Shown here: piece by piece, positions 11,163 to 23,532 of the stretch
Layout: the number at the start of each line of letters is the position of its first letter
Position numbering within the stretch: position 1 is the first letter of the stretch
Source of the DNA: Rosa chinensis
Lineage: Eukaryota; Streptophyta; Magnoliopsida; Rosales; Rosaceae
Length of the DNA: 64,000 bases
Reading direction: 5' to 3'
NCBI RefSeq assembly: GCF_002994745.2
Contig: NC_037093.1
Coordinates: 15,821,555 to 15,885,554 of the forward strand
Notes under the pieces: generated by a model
What the model saw: the letters and a program-made list of their open reading frames with translations, nothing else
The model's database searches: none
Told to the model about the DNA's origin: nothing
Position numbers and translations under genes: made by a program

Positions 11163-11759
11163 TGCATTTTCTGAAGAGCTTGTGGCAAATTCAAGATAAT
11201 CTGCATATGCTGGAGTAGGAGCTAAAAACACAAAATCAGAATTGTATTAGAAAAAGCAGATGCATATGAAGCGTATACATGAACAGCACAGTAAAAAAGT
11301 GCATGAAAAATGTTTTGGCCTCATCAAACAAACTCTTTGATCTAGATATCTTTGCTTATAACTATGCAAGGAAAGTTACAGCTAGTGAAACCAACACACT
11401 GCAAAACCGATGTCCTAAGTGACACTGCAGTCGCTTCTAAATTAACATCCAGAAATCAGAGCTGCTTCAAATTCAGACTGATTGAGATTTCGTACATTTT
11501 AACTACCACTACCACTCTCAACATTGTATCCAAGTACATTTTCAAGTATTATCAGAAGTAAAATGGAACATGATTTAGTAGCAAAGTTCCATTTGATGGA
11601 CAGACACCACATATTATGCACCATGCAGTCCTAGATATGATTTCAGAATAAGAATACTAAACTTTATGAGCTATAGGAGCAGCAATTTAACAAAACACTC
11701 AATTCCACAAGTCATGATCGCCAACATAATGAGCATCAAGACCAGTTTTCTCAACTAGA

Positions 11760-11795
<36 letters not shown>

Positions 11796-12581
11796 AAGAA
11801 GGTAAATTTAGACCAAAACACACAAACAGCATCTTAAGCAAATCTCTTGCTGCTCAATTCAGCATCAAGGCTGTTCCAAAATAATAAACTTCATAATCAC
11901 TTTCATATTTTCTTTTATTACCTAAAGACAACAAATATGTAAATTTGACCAGAACCAAGACCACTTCAATAAATTGCTTGCTACTGAACGCAGCAGCAAG
12001 TCTCTTCCTACAATAATTCTGCCCTCCCCCAGGTCAATCCAAAGAGTCAACTTCAATTCCATATGCAAAGGCCAATAGTCACTAAAGAATTATCAGAATA
12101 CCTCTTAGAATAAACTCCATTAGCCGAGGCTCTTGATGTTTTAGGAAGCTCATTATTCTTTCCGGTAATCATGTTTAAGCTGCCCAGGCTAACTTTTGAT
12201 ATTTTGATCGGTAACTTTTCTTTTGCCTCAGATGGCTTACCATCTGCTTCTATGCTGCCAGGTGTGTTACCCTGCATGCAATTTACAAGTTACGACTGAG
12301 AAGCTCAAATAGACATAGTGATTGTCTATAAGAAACAAACCACAATGTGAAAAACATTCACAGAAGCCTCTACGATCCCATTTGGCGAGGGCATAGCAAA
12401 AGGTACTGATTGTGCCTACTGCCTAGTAACACTAATGGGAAGAAGTAAACCTTAAAGAAGCCAGGAAACTCTGCCACGGACTTCAGTGTATATGAATCCA
12501 TGCTTGAACCCGTTCCCTGCCACACTGTCAAGTTCACATATTCAACACAATCTGTCATTTTCTCCACATTGATGATCGATC

Positions 12582-12637
<56 letters not shown>

Positions 12638-13629
12638 CCGCTAAATCTCAGTTCAGGCAAGCTTCTACATATTAGAAAACCACAACCTCTACATATCTCC
12701 GAGCTAGGAATCAAGCTCTGAGCAAATATAAACACAAAAACTCAAAATCAAATAGGTATCACAAAATCCTAAGTTACAAAATCACAACTCTCCAACCTTT
12801 CTCCAAATGCATGAAACAGAAAAATCAACACTCACCGGGTTCGACATAAATGAAATAAAAGCTAAGAATCAGTGGAATTCTCTGAAATTTCATTCTATAA
12901 TTCACAAAAATGAAACACCAACAGTACACACGTCAAGAGCCAGATGTTGCTTGACAATCAATAAAATCCAAAACTCTCCACAAGCACAAAAATGATATCT
13001 CTCTTATATGAATCCTCTACTTTTTCTAGTCAACCAAATTAGAAATTAATAAGTTATTACTGAGGAGAGAATCACAAGAAGTTAATCATAAGATCACATA
13101 TTAGTAAGTTACAGAAGCAAATCTATATATCAAAGCACACCAAACTGCTAATTCTCTTCAAATCCTTCCTCAAATCTTTGAAAATCGAAGTTAACTACTA
13201 AGAGAATCGCAGATCTTAAAACTTGAACCTCAAATTTCTCCATCTCACTTAAAAATTATACCAACTACTTGCAAATTCTCCTAAAATACTTGAGTTCTGA
13301 GTATTTAAAGCTCAAGGAAACAACAAATTATCGATTCGAACTAAACAATATCGAGATGCATTGATGTAATCTCACTGAAAATACTGATCCATACCTAGAC
13401 ATTCGTACCTGGATTGAAGATGAGATTCCGGCACCGGTTGTCGATCGGAAAACCGATCGGGTTAATCAAACAGCGGGTCGATTATGCTGAAGAGGTTGGG
13501 GTGGCAAAATTCGAGAAGCATTAAGCAATCTCATCACTATGCAATGCCAAATTTGAACGGGTCGATGTCGTGAAGGTTATGGAGCTTCAAATTCCGGCGA
13601 TCCTGAAAGTCGTTCGCCGTAGCCGCCAT
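11163..13629 (-). CDS. Probable multi-exon gene of unknown function
   Basis: Several exon-like blocks lie in order on the minus strand. A 5' region has an ATG at 13629 giving a 30-codon ORF (perhaps only an upstream ORF) and a donor after CCAG at 13409. An exon around 12450-12585 reads [20 protein letters not shown] then [16 protein letters not shown], with a TATAG acceptor inside a (TA)n tract. An exon around 12110-12272 reads [20 protein letters not shown] then [12 protein letters not shown] terminal exon at 11163-11223 follows TTTTTAG and reads [20 protein letters not shown], then a stop. I do not recognise the protein and could not close the gene model; the limits and phases are inferred. 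No TATA box is obvious upstream. It could be a host gene or a decayed one. Confidence 0.4.
11763..11792. repeat. (TA)n microsatellite
   Basis: A perfect TA dinucleotide run of about 15 units. Confidence 0.95.
12585..12633. repeat. (TA)n microsatellite
   Basis: A perfect TA run of about 24 units, directly beside the putative acceptor of an exon of the minus-strand gene. Length change here could affect splicing (inference). Confidence 0.95.
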
Positions 13630-13980
13630 TGTTCGCTCTCTGAAATTTGAACGCAGAGAGAGGAAGACGAACAGAGTAGTGGAAACTCCGAGACTCTGAG
13701 ACTAAAACCTATGAAATTTTGATTGTATTAGGCTTTAAGGGCAGAATGGGAATAAACAAATAAAAAACTGACTTTTTTTAACATCACTTCATTATTCATA
13801 AGGATTAAATTAATATTACTAACAATTCATTATGGACATTTTTATCAAGTGGGAAACTAGGTGATTTTTTTATCATTTCACACTCTAATATGACTTTTTC
13901 CATAATTTCCCTAAAAAAAATCTATATTTATATATAGACACTAATTTATTTATCAATAAATTTTTAAAGACACTAATTTT

Positions 13981-14682
13981 TTATAAATCTATATTTATAT
14001 ATCATACACTCCAAAGAGCAACCTCTAGCAATTCAAAGAAAATAGGAAAACCGACTATTAGATGTGATTATTACAATAAATTATACGTGTGGTTAAAAAT
14101 TTAGTCAATTTCACCATAGTTTCAAACCCGATTGGATTAGTCAACCATAGTCACTTGCATGTTTTCTTGGTTGACCGTTGGCGTGATGACTGCAAAACTT
14201 GCTTATTTTTTTACATCACGTTTGTAAATATTTCATCGATGGATGTGTGTGGACATAAGATAAAAATTTCAATTTTTAATTACAAATACGTTGGCCTATA
14301 CTAATTTGCCTCTTAAAGTTGTATGACTTATACATTGCATTTAAATTGTTGAGGTCCATTCTAAAGCAACCATGAAGTGGAAGATGAATTTGGAGAAACC
14401 AACCGCTCGATGGAGAGATTGTAATGTTTTATGGTGGTTGTAAAAAATCCAGCCAATTTAGTTCTCGTTTCGAATTCGATCAACTAGGTCAAACTTAGTT
14501 ACTCTTATAAACCTATATTTATATATCATACACTCCAAAGAGAAACCTCTATAAATTCAAATAAAATGAAAAAACGGACCGGTGGATGTGATTATTACAA
14601 TAAATTATGAGTGTGGTAAAAAATTTAGCCAATTTCACCATATTTTCGAATCCGATCGAATCGGTCAACCGTATTCATGACA
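13981..14682. repeat. Direct repeat pair, ~175 bp, 526 bp apart
   Basis: 13981-14156 and 14507-14682 share long blocks (ATATCATACACTCCAAAGAG; GTGATTATTACAATAAATTA; ATTTAG.CAATTTCACCATA) at roughly 85% identity by eye. They are probably two members of a dispersed repeat family or an old segmental duplication. No coding content. Confidence 0.7.
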
Positions 14683-14775
14683 TGTAGAATATATATGCAC
14701 ATATTCTATATAGAAGTATGAGAACTTCCAATTTCACCATAAGCCAAATTACAACAAATTCATACTCACACAAAG

Positions 14776-14810
<35 letters not shown>

Positions 14811-14902
14811 AACACACACATATATAAACATGTCTAAAAGTCCTGAATCTTCAATAATGATGATGCGGCACACTGAAGATTTTCAAATATATGTGTTGGG
14901 CC

Positions 14903-15312
14903 TTCTAGACATGAACTTGTAAAAGATGTTGCAGATTCCCGTCCAAGCTGAACTGCTTTCACTTAAATTGCCATAACTCCTTCTAGAAAATTCGGAATAG
15001 CAAACCGTAAAATTCCTCAGAAACTAGACACATGGGGCTTTCCATGCATATAGGGTACAGCTTCTAGTTCCATCCAAGCAGTTTCCAGTAATTCAGCGAA
15101 GTTAGGTTCTAGACATGAACTTGTAAAAGATGTTGCAGATTCCCGTCCAAGCAAAACTGCCTTCACTTAAATTGTCATAACTCCTTCTAGAAAAGTCAGA
15201 ATCGCAAACCGTAAATTTCTTCAGAAACTAGACACATAGGGCTTTCCGTGCATATAGAGTACAACTTCTAATTCTATCCGAGAAGTTCCCAGTAATTCAG
15301 CGAAGTTAGGTG
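14903..15312. repeat. Tandem duplication, unit ~204 bp
   Basis: The sequence starting TTCTAGACATGAACTTGTAA is repeated head to tail (14903-15106 and 15107-15312), about 92% identical by eye. No ORF runs through it. Confidence 0.85.
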
Positions 15313-15529
15313 TTCTGCATAACAATTTTCTGTGTTAGTTAGCTCAGCTTAGCTTCTTTTCTTCTTTCTTTGAAACACACCTACAAAGACACTAAACTAA
15401 CGTAAATGAACCATAAATAAGGAGGACTACACATATATACCAAGACTCCAAGAGAAAGAGGCATAGAAATATAAGAAAATATGAGCACATCAACATAAAT
15501 ATATATATATATATATAATATATAATAGT

Positions 15530-15765
15530 TTACGGGCTTTTACCGGCCGGGCTTAGCGGACTTTTACCGGCAGGGCCTAGCGGGCTTTTGGCTGGCGGGG
15601 CCTATGGGCCGGGCCGGGTTTTTGTGGGCTTTTTGGCGGGCCTCCATCGGCCCACCGAGGCGGGCTTTTGAGGGCTTTTTGACGAGCCAGGCCGGGCTTT
15701 TGGCCCTCAGGGCCGGCGGGCCTCCATCGACCCACTTGATCCGCGGGCTTTTTGATGAGGCCTAC
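15530..15765. repeat. GGGCCGGGC-rich repeat block 2
   Basis: A run of CGGGCTTTT..CGGGC and GGGCCGGGCCGGG words, same style as the block at 6418-6600. No TIR or target duplication was identified. Confidence 0.5.
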
Positions 15766-16108
15766 TTGGATTGATTATGTGCCAATGCAAAGACGTAAAT
15801 AAATCTTTATCATATAACTTCCTTGAGCCAAAACAAATAGATTCAAACCACCTCAAGCAATTGAAGAAATGGAAGATGATGAAGAAGTTGCTAAACCCAA
15901 TCCACCCCAAGAGCAGCATAAGCCTAATGATCTGCCTCAGAATAGAACCCAAAGTGTATCTTTTCCCCTGTTCTCTTCTGTCTCTCTTTTTTCACCCAGC
16001 AATTCCACAAATGAGGTGGTGGAGGAAAGAAAACATTTGGGTGGATAAGTAAATCCTGCAAAAATGTAGGGGCAAAGTGGTCAATTGACCAAGGAATTTG
16101 ATCTTCAT
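15766..16108. other. Left flank of the composite retroelement
   Basis: Short ORFs only (for example 15771-16052), no recognised product. It ends in the 5-bp duplication GGGGC at 16109-16113. Confidence 0.4.
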
Positions 16109-16113
16109 GGGGC

Positions 16114-18266
16114 TGATAGGAGCATTTTAATGTGATATTTTAATAGTTAATTCCTCACATTTTGCTTAGTTAATTCCTTAACTGAATCGATTTTTAATTC
16201 AATTTCTATTTTTAGGTACATTGGAGTAGATAAAGGTGAAATGAGCGTTAGGTCCATAATTACCTGGAAATGATGGAGAAAAATGGAAATGTACTAAAAG
16301 ATCAATTTTGCACATATTCCTACTCCGGCTAAGAGAAACCAAGCCAAGCAAAGAAGAATGAGCGGCCGCCTGACCAAATGAACTTCAAATGAGCTGAAAC
16401 CTTCCAGATCCATTCTAGACACCCAAAGGAACATTTCATATGAAGAGTGCAAGATCCAGATAGAAGTGGAAGGCCTTCAAACAATCAGTCCAATTTTCTG
16501 CAGAAGCAAAACTGGAAAACTAGACCTGTGAGGAGTCCAGCAGAATTTCTGGCCCAACCACATGGATTGAAGCTCTGAAAATTGATCAGGATGATCTACA
16601 CTCATAGAGGAACATTTGATATGAAGAAATCGGAGGCCCAATATGAAGTCTTGTTGGAGAAATAATTGAAGGAATAAAGGGGCAGAAACTGACCTAAAAA
16701 CAGCTCAATATTCACATGTTCATGTTTCCTACCCACATGAAGAAAGCTAGATGCTTTTCTCTTTTTCCTTGGATATATTTTTCTTCTACAATCTCTTTAA
16801 TAGATCATCATCACTTCCATGTTGCTGCACCTTCATGCTTTGCTTTCATTTCATCATTTCTCTATCTTTTCCATATTTTACAAGTGAACTTAGATCCACT
16901 TTCATTATTTTTCTTCCACTCATCATTTCACTCTTCTTTTTCTTCCCTATTTAAACACCTTCTCCTCTCATTCTAACACATTCCTTCATCCATTCCATCT
17001 TCTTTGTCTCCATTTTCTTTCCATTTTCTTAAACACATTCCTTCATCCATTCCATCTTCTTTGTCTCTCCATTTTCTTTCCATTTTCCTAAACACATTCC
17101 TTCATCCATTCCATCTTTTTTGTCTCTCCATTTTCTTTCCATTTTCCTAAACACATTCCTTCATCCATTTCATTTTCTTTGTCTCTCCATTTTCTTTCCA
17201 TTTTCCTTTCCACCCTCTAGAGCAAGCCACGAGTTCAAGCAAGGCCAAGGGAGAAGAAGAATTGCCGTGAGCATCATCCTCCATCATCATCCTTGAAGCT
17301 TGCTTTCGAGATTCAAGAGACTACATCCTCAATTCGTTCATCTCATCTCCATCTCACGGTGTAATCCGATTCTCCTTTGTAACCTTTGCTTTGATTTCGT
17401 TGGTTTTGTTCTAGTTGACATATATGTATGAACAAAGTATTATTTCTGGAATTTTTATGATTAATTGATATTTTCAGATTCATATCATTGTTCTTCGAGA
17501 GTTGCTTATGTGGGTTTGCTTAATTAAATTTGCGTTATAGATATCCTTTGTGTATTAATCTTATTTGGGTCGACACTTATAGGGTTTATGCATAATTGTT
17601 GCTAGGTTTAAGAACATAAAATCGACTTTTCGTTTTGTGTAAACTTGAATCAAAGTAGTAAAGGTTTTGTACAAAGATCGAATTTAATTAACGAGGATTG
17701 CAATTAGGTGGACTTTTCCATACTAAGTTGTACACTTAAGTTGATAGCCTTTCTCTATGTGTAATGCATTAAACATGTTGTGATTAACTAGCTTTCTAGT
17801 GCTTGAATGCATGTTTGATAGGATTGATCTAGGTGCTTTCGCTTAGGTTAATTAGCATTGAAAAGTAAAATATGGGAAATTGTTTGCTTTTAACGTTTCA
17901 CATGATCAACTCCTTTCTCATGACATAGATGAACAATATTAGGGTTTGAATCAATTTTAATCATATGTTTCGATTTTGATCTTTGTTCTCTCATTCCATT
18001 CATATTTTTATGTTTTTGCATTTTAATTATTTTGTTAACTTAGTTTTATTTTCGAAAATCCAAAAACAAAATCCCCCCTTTTTTCGTAAATAATGTTTAT
18101 AGTTGTGAATATATTTGTGAATATTATACTTTGTTTTAATTTTAATTGTTTAATTGTTTGACAATGACAGGTGTACCCTCAATCCCGGGAATAGAACGAT
18201 CCCTACTTACTTATACTACTAACGATATTTTCAGGGTTAAATTATGCGCTTGCTTATAGCGCATCA
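16114..18266 (+). repeat. LTR 1 (inverted relative to the other two)
   Basis: Begins TGATAGGAGC and ends GCGCATCA. It is almost identical to the reverse complement of LTRs 2 and 3. It differs in an internal minisatellite (about 16976-17215): four ~60-bp CATTCCTTCATCCATTCCAT units, where LTRs 2 and 3 have three. At several single positions it agrees with LTR 3 rather than LTR 2. Confidence 0.9.
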
Positions 18267-18359
18267 ATTTTTTTAAACAATTTATATACAACAAATATAT
18301 ACAATAAATGACACAATTTAACAAGTGATTTTTCAATCCCCGGCAACGGCGCCAAAAAT
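18267..18359. other. 93-bp spacer between inverted LTRs, with PBS
   Basis: The spacer lies between the two U5 ends. Its right half matches the start of the interior next to LTR 3 (AACAAATATATACAATAAATG), including a perfect primer-binding-site complement. It therefore looks like a leftover of an element interior, cut off by LTR 1. Confidence 0.8.
18337..18354 (-). promoter_or_regulatory. Primer-binding site next to LTR 2
   Basis: On the minus strand TGGCGCCGTTGCCGGGGA lies five bases after the LTR end. This PBS type is known from Athila-like elements and is usually assigned to a tRNA-Asp primer (from memory). Confidence 0.7.
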
Positions 18360-20448
18360 TGATGCGCTATAAGCAAGCGCATAATTTAACCCTGAAAATA
18401 TCGTTAGTAGTATAAGCAAATAGGGATCGTTCTATTCCGGGGATTGAGGGTACACCTGTCATTGTCAAACAATTAAACAATTAAAATTAAAACAAAGTAT
18501 AATATTCACAAATATATTCACAACTATATATAAACATTATTTACGAAAAAAGGGGGGATTTTGTTTTTGGATTTTCGAAAATAAAACTAAGTTAACAAAA
18601 TAATTAAAATGCAAAAACATAAAAATATGAATGGAATGAGAGAACAAAGATCAAAATCGAAACATATGATTAAAATTGATTCAAACCCTAATATTGTTCA
18701 TCTAAGTCATGAGAAAGGAGTTGATCATGTGAAACGTTAAAAGCAAACAATTTCCCATATTTTACTTTTCAATGCTAATTAACCTAAGCAAAAGCACCTA
18801 GATCAATCCTATCAAACATGCATTCAAGCACTAGAAAGCTAGTTAATCACAACATGTTTAATGCATTACACATAGAGAAAGGCTATCAACTCAAGTGTAC
18901 AACTTAGTATGGAAAAGTCCACCTAATTGCAATCCTCGTTAATTAAATTCGATCTTTGTACAAAACCTTTACTACTTTGATTCAAGTTTACACAAAACGA
19001 AAAGTCGATTTCATGTTCTTAAACCTAGCAACAATTATGCATAAACCCTATAAGTGTCGACCCAAATAAGATTAATACACAAAGGATATCTATAACGCAA
19101 ATTTAATTAAGCAAACCCACATAAGCAACTCTCGAAGAACAATGATATGAATCTGAAAATATCAATTAATCATAAAAATTCCAGAAATAATACTTTGTTC
19201 ATACATATATGTCAACTAGAACAAAACCAACGAAATCAAAGCAAAGGTTACAAAGGAGAATCGGATTACACCGTGAGATGGAGATGAGATGAACGAATTG
19301 AGGATGTAGTCTCTTGAATCTCGAAAGCAAGCTTCAAGGATGATGATGGAGGATGATGCTCACGGCAATTCTTCTTCTCCCTTGGCCTTGCTTGAACTCG
19401 TGGCTTGCTCTAGAGGGTGGAAAGGAAAATGGAAAGAAAATGGAGAGACAAAGAAGATGGAATGGATGAAGGAATGTGTATAGGAAAATGGAGAGACAAA
19501 GAAGATGGAATGGATGAAGGAATGTGTGTAGGAAAATGGAAAGAAAATGGAGAGACAAAGAAGATGGAATGGATGAAGGAATGTGTTAGAATGAGAGGAG
19601 AAGGTGTTTAAATAGGGAAGAAAAAGAAGAGTGAAATGATGAGTGGAAGAAAAATAATGAAAGTGGATCTAAGTTCACTTGTAAAATATGGAAAAGATAG
19701 AGAAATGATGAAATGAAAGCAAAGCATGAAGGTGCAGCAACATGGAAGTGATGATGATCTATTAAAGAGATTGTAGAAGAAAAATATATCCAAGGAAAAA
19801 GAGAAAAGCATCTAGCTTTCTTCATGTGGGTAGGAAACATGAACATGTGAATATTGAGCTGTTTTTAGGTCAGTTTCTGCCCCTTTATTCCTTCAATTAT
19901 TTCTCCAACAAGACTTCATATTGGGCCTCCGATTTCTTCATATCAAATGTTCCTCTATGAGTGTAGATCATCCTGATCAATTTTCAGAGCTTCAATCCAT
20001 GTGGTTGGGCCAGAAATTCTGCTGGACTCCTCACAGGTCTAGTTTTCCAGTTTTGCTTCTGCAGAAAATTGGACTGATTGTTTGAAGGCCTTCCACTTCT
20101 ATCTGGATCTTGCACTCTTCATATGAAATGTTCCTTTGGGTGTCTAGAATGGATCTGGAAGGTTTCAGCTCATTTGAAGTTCATTTGGTCAGGCGGCCGC
20201 TCATTCTTCTTTGCTTGGCTTGGTTTCTCTTAGCCGGAGTAGGAATATGTGCAAAATTGATCTTTTAGTACATTTCCATTTTTCTCCATCATTTCCAGGT
20301 AATTATGGACCTAACGCTCATTTCACCTTTATCTACTCCAATGTACCTAAAAATAGAAATTGAATTAAAAATCGATTCAGTTAAGGAATTAACTAAGCAA
20401 AATGTGAGGAATTAACTATTAAAATATCACATTAAAATGCTCCTATCA
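18360..20448 (-). repeat. LTR 2 (3' LTR of the canonical element)
   Basis: In + orientation it runs TGATGCGCTATAAGC to TGCTCCTATCA. It differs from LTR 3 at roughly a dozen positions by eye over 2.1 kb, which suggests a recent insertion. It contains a three-unit minisatellite (about 19430-19590). Confidence 0.9.
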
Positions 20449-20470
20449 AATTACCCCACACTTAGCTTTT
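20449..20470 (-). promoter_or_regulatory. Candidate polypurine tract
   Basis: The minus strand reads AAGTGTGGGGTAATT immediately before the U3 start TGATAGGAGC of LTR 2, the expected place for plus-strand priming. The tract is short and imperfect. Confidence 0.55.
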
Positions 20471-22395
20471 GCTAGTCCCTTAGCAAAACAAAACAAAAAA
20501 ATCCAAAACAGAACAAAGACTTGACAAAAAGCAAGTAAATGACTCTATTGCTCCTAACTGTTGTCTCAGAGACTCCAAACTCATGGCTTTCACATTAAAC
20601 ACTTAATCAAAATCACAAAGATAATTCCAAGGTTAATAAACGTGTGACACTTATATGACTAAGTAAGATATGGAGAACTTAAGTTATACAGTGAATGATA
20701 GCATGTTTCGAACAAGTCCAATCCAAACTCACAAGGCATACTCTCGATTTTTCTCTCAGAAATGGTTATGCTTAAAAGCTTCACACTCAAGTATATGCAA
20801 GAGAACAAATTGTAAGGCAACAAACATTTTGCATATTTCATCAATAAAAGTATTTTGTGAAGAATTTTTAAAGACCTCATGAAATGACTAAGTGCACAAA
20901 TGGACCTAAACCATAAGCTCGACTGCGTAACTGACTCCACTAACCAAAGACTGCCTATCTCAAGGATCAAGTCAGCACTTAAAACAGGTTGTAATGGGGC
21001 TAAGCTAGGGTTTTTGAAATGAAGATTAAGGATACAAAAAATCCTAAGGACCTAGCAGAGCATAAAAGGACCACCTTATGTCATCATTTTTGTAGACCAA
21101 ATATCATTGTTTTGGGCCAAACCTTCACTCTAACCAACATGGGAATGGACAAAGGCATAATTTTCAATTTTGAGCCTTCTACAAATTTGAAAGTCCAAAA
21201 CCACACTTCAACAATTTCCCAAGAGTTTTCATTTCAATTTTTCTTTTTGATTTTTTTTTTCTTGGGCTTTTCCCCACCCCACACTTGTCTTTCATCGTCA
21301 CCCCTACATACTATGTCATGCTCTACTGAGTCCTTAAGACAAGGGTAGAGATATCCTGTACTAAGCTCATGGTAGGGTAGTGAGGGTGATGAAACAAAGG
21401 TTTTCAACGTAGGCTCAAAGGGGTTCATTCTAAGGAGTCCCACGACGGGCACAATTGGGGACACATGCTTGTTTGGCTATGGTGGTTACCCTAATGCCTT
21501 CTATCCTATCCCGTATCAGTGCATATTATGGCATACAAGTTTTGACAGTCACAACAGCCGAGTTCTAGTACTCTCTAGTCCATTAAAATCTATGGCACAT
21601 GATCATTGGCTTTTCAAAAGAATGATGAGGTTTTGCAAATACAGCCATGAAATTCTAAATTTATCAGTAAGCACTCGAAAAGAAAGTATTTTAGCTCAAC
21701 AGCTCACTTAGGGTCAAATGAATCAGACTTAATCCTAGCATGCTTAATGAACCAAGTTACAATCCTATCTCAAATCTTCATACAAGCATCACAATGTTGA
21801 TTAACCACAGAATTCAATTAAGTCCTATTTCGATTGTGAAAACCTTCAGCCATGAATTCAGAGACATGTTCATCCTAGACGTTAGGAGCATCCTAAGACT
21901 CAAACAAACAAAAACACTCTAAAACCAACATTTTTTTTTTTTTTACAATTTAATTTAATTTCAACACTTAGGTACGGGAACAGGGAGTCTCGATGTGCAA
22001 TGGGACTGAAACAGCTACCCTTTTTCAAGACTATGTTTAATCCAATATACCTTAGTGTATCACAACATTTTCTTTTGTTAAACACTTTTTTTTTTTCTTT
22101 ATATACTAACTACTAAAAACACAATAAAGCAATAATCCGTCCCCCATACTTAATTCATGCATTGTCCTCAATGTATAAACAAATATAAATCATGCAAAGC
22201 ATAAATCAAGCATAGAAGAGAAAATGAACACAACGAAACCTAAAACAACTTAAAATTCATGAAAATAAAATAGAAGGAAGAGTTCAAGAAAGCAAATCTG
22301 CGTTTGATGGTTCCACCACAGCTACAGTTGAAATGGGTTGCCTCCCATGCAGCGCTTAATGTTTAAAGTCTTTCAGCCTAGACTTGTACCTCCAT
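20471..22395. other. Non-coding retroelement interior (3' part)
   Basis: No gag-pol motif is present in any frame I read. Short ORFs (20670-20882, 21019-21348, 21469-21711) show no recognisable domain. The words CCCCCATACTTAA and GGTTGCCTCCCATGCAGCGC near 22141 and 22336 recur beyond the WUS-like gene (near 24405 and 24583), so the cargo is bracketed by related interior repeats. Confidence 0.55.
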
Positions 22396-22926
22396 TTACT
22401 CCTTTGGAGGAGCGGTGTGCGGGCGAGTGGCAGCCCTCTTGCTGGTTTCAGCCTCCTGAGGAGGGTCCTCATGGTGTGATACAGTAGCGTCCTTGCGAGG
22501 AAACCCAGGAGGATAACTCTGCAAGTTATTTACTTCCTGAGCAAGCTTGTTTATTGCAGTGTGACAGCGGATCAAAGAGAAGTTCATCTCAGAGATGTAA
22601 TCGATCATGCATGTGACTCTCCAATCTGTCACCATAATACCATCGCGGAGAGAGGAACGCAAATCATCAATCGAATCCGACAAGCTTTCCAGGGTGGCCA
22701 CAGGCCGAGTAGCACGAGCAGCTGGTGAGGAAGAGGACTCTCCGGGATGCAGTCTGGGAGAGCGACGAGGCAGAGGAGGGGGAATGCGGGTACGCTCACG
22801 GATAGGACGATGGTCCCCTGGACAAGTAAGTCCAGCTCTAGTGGCCGCTTGACGACCTTCTTCCTCCAAAGAGAGAACACGGCGTTGATTGACGCCCCTG
22901 CGAGGGGTAACCTTGGTTCGAGCCAT
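22396..22926 (-). CDS. Unknown ORF in retroelement, divergent from WUS-like gene
   Basis: The frame gives 176 residues from the ATG at 22926, starting MARTKVTPRRG. I prefer this start to the one 13 codons upstream because the peptide becomes basic and structured here. The N-terminal third is Arg/Pro/Ser-rich (RSPRLHPGESSSSPAARA). The middle (SLSDSIDDLRSSLRD..., about residues 80-130) looks alpha-helical, possibly a short coiled coil. The C-terminus is charged and low in complexity. There is no zinc knuckle, protease or RT motif. It lies in the sense direction of the element, about 600 bp head-to-head from the homeobox gene. It may be a gag-like or element-specific accessory ORF; the function is unknown. 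Confidence 0.5.
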   Translation of the reverse strand: MARTKVTPRRGVNQRRVLSLEEEGRQAATRAGLTCPGDHRPIRERTRIPPPLPRRSPRLHPGESSSSPAARATRPVATLESLSDSIDDLRSSLRDGIMVTDWRVTCMIDYISEMNFSLIRCHTAINKLAQEVNNLQSYPPGFPRKDATVSHHEDPPQEAETSKRAATRPHTAPPKE

Positions 22927-23140
22927 GAGGAAGTAGAAGGAATTTGAAACTGCACGCTTAGACAAACCTTAGTAAAATCTGGAGGAGACAAAAAAAGATG
23001 TATATGTAAAGCACAAAATAGGGTAGAAATCTCAACAGGCACACGGTTTTAACAAAGCTTCTCCGGGAAGGAGAAGAGTTATGACAGTTCACGGCCCAAG
23101 AAACTCCCCCACGTGTAAATATTCCTTTCTTTTCCTGGAT

Positions 23141-23420
23141 TTATGGCATGCTTTCGGCTATAGCTTGTCTGTCACAGCTCCTCGAGATTCGTTTGATTCC
23201 TCCACGCGTCCTTTCTTTTCCTTGATTCACGGCAATTAAACCTGCTTTCGGCTGTAGCTTGTCTGTCACAGCTCCTCGAGATTCGTTTGGTTCCCCCACG
23301 TGTCCTCCACGCGCCAACAGTTTTTCCGTGTTTTCGGGTGACTTTAATCCAACGCGTAGATTTAATCTCAGAGATCGTCCATCCAACGGTGGAGATCTGC
23401 TCACTCGTTCTATAAATAGG
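23141..23420 (+). promoter_or_regulatory. Promoter region of the WUS-like gene, duplicated
   Basis: A TATA box (CTATAAATAGG, about 23410) lies about 120 bp before the ATG. Upstream, a ~92-bp segment is tandemly duplicated: TAGCTTGTCTGTCACAGCTC followed by CTCGAGATTCGTTTG occurs near 23161 and again near 23254. The second copy ends in CCCCACGTGTCC, a G-box core, and the first in CCACGCGTCC. Confidence 0.6.
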
Positions 23421-23532
23421 TGCATTCTGAGGGAGCAACTGTTCACTCCAAAAGAAAATTCTTCCGAGTTCCAGCCTTTCTCTCTCAACCCTTCAGCCTT
23501 TCTTTCGAAACTCAAATCCTTTCTTCATCAAC

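Noticed and set aside
12500..12721. + strand ORF with (YI)n repeat
   Set aside because: It is the translation of a (TA)n microsatellite and the antisense of a putative exon.
16716..16976. ORFs inside the LTRs (also 19334-19846 and 26391-26867)
   Set aside because: They repeat in all three LTRs on either strand and consist of CT-rich minisatellite translation; no protein family.
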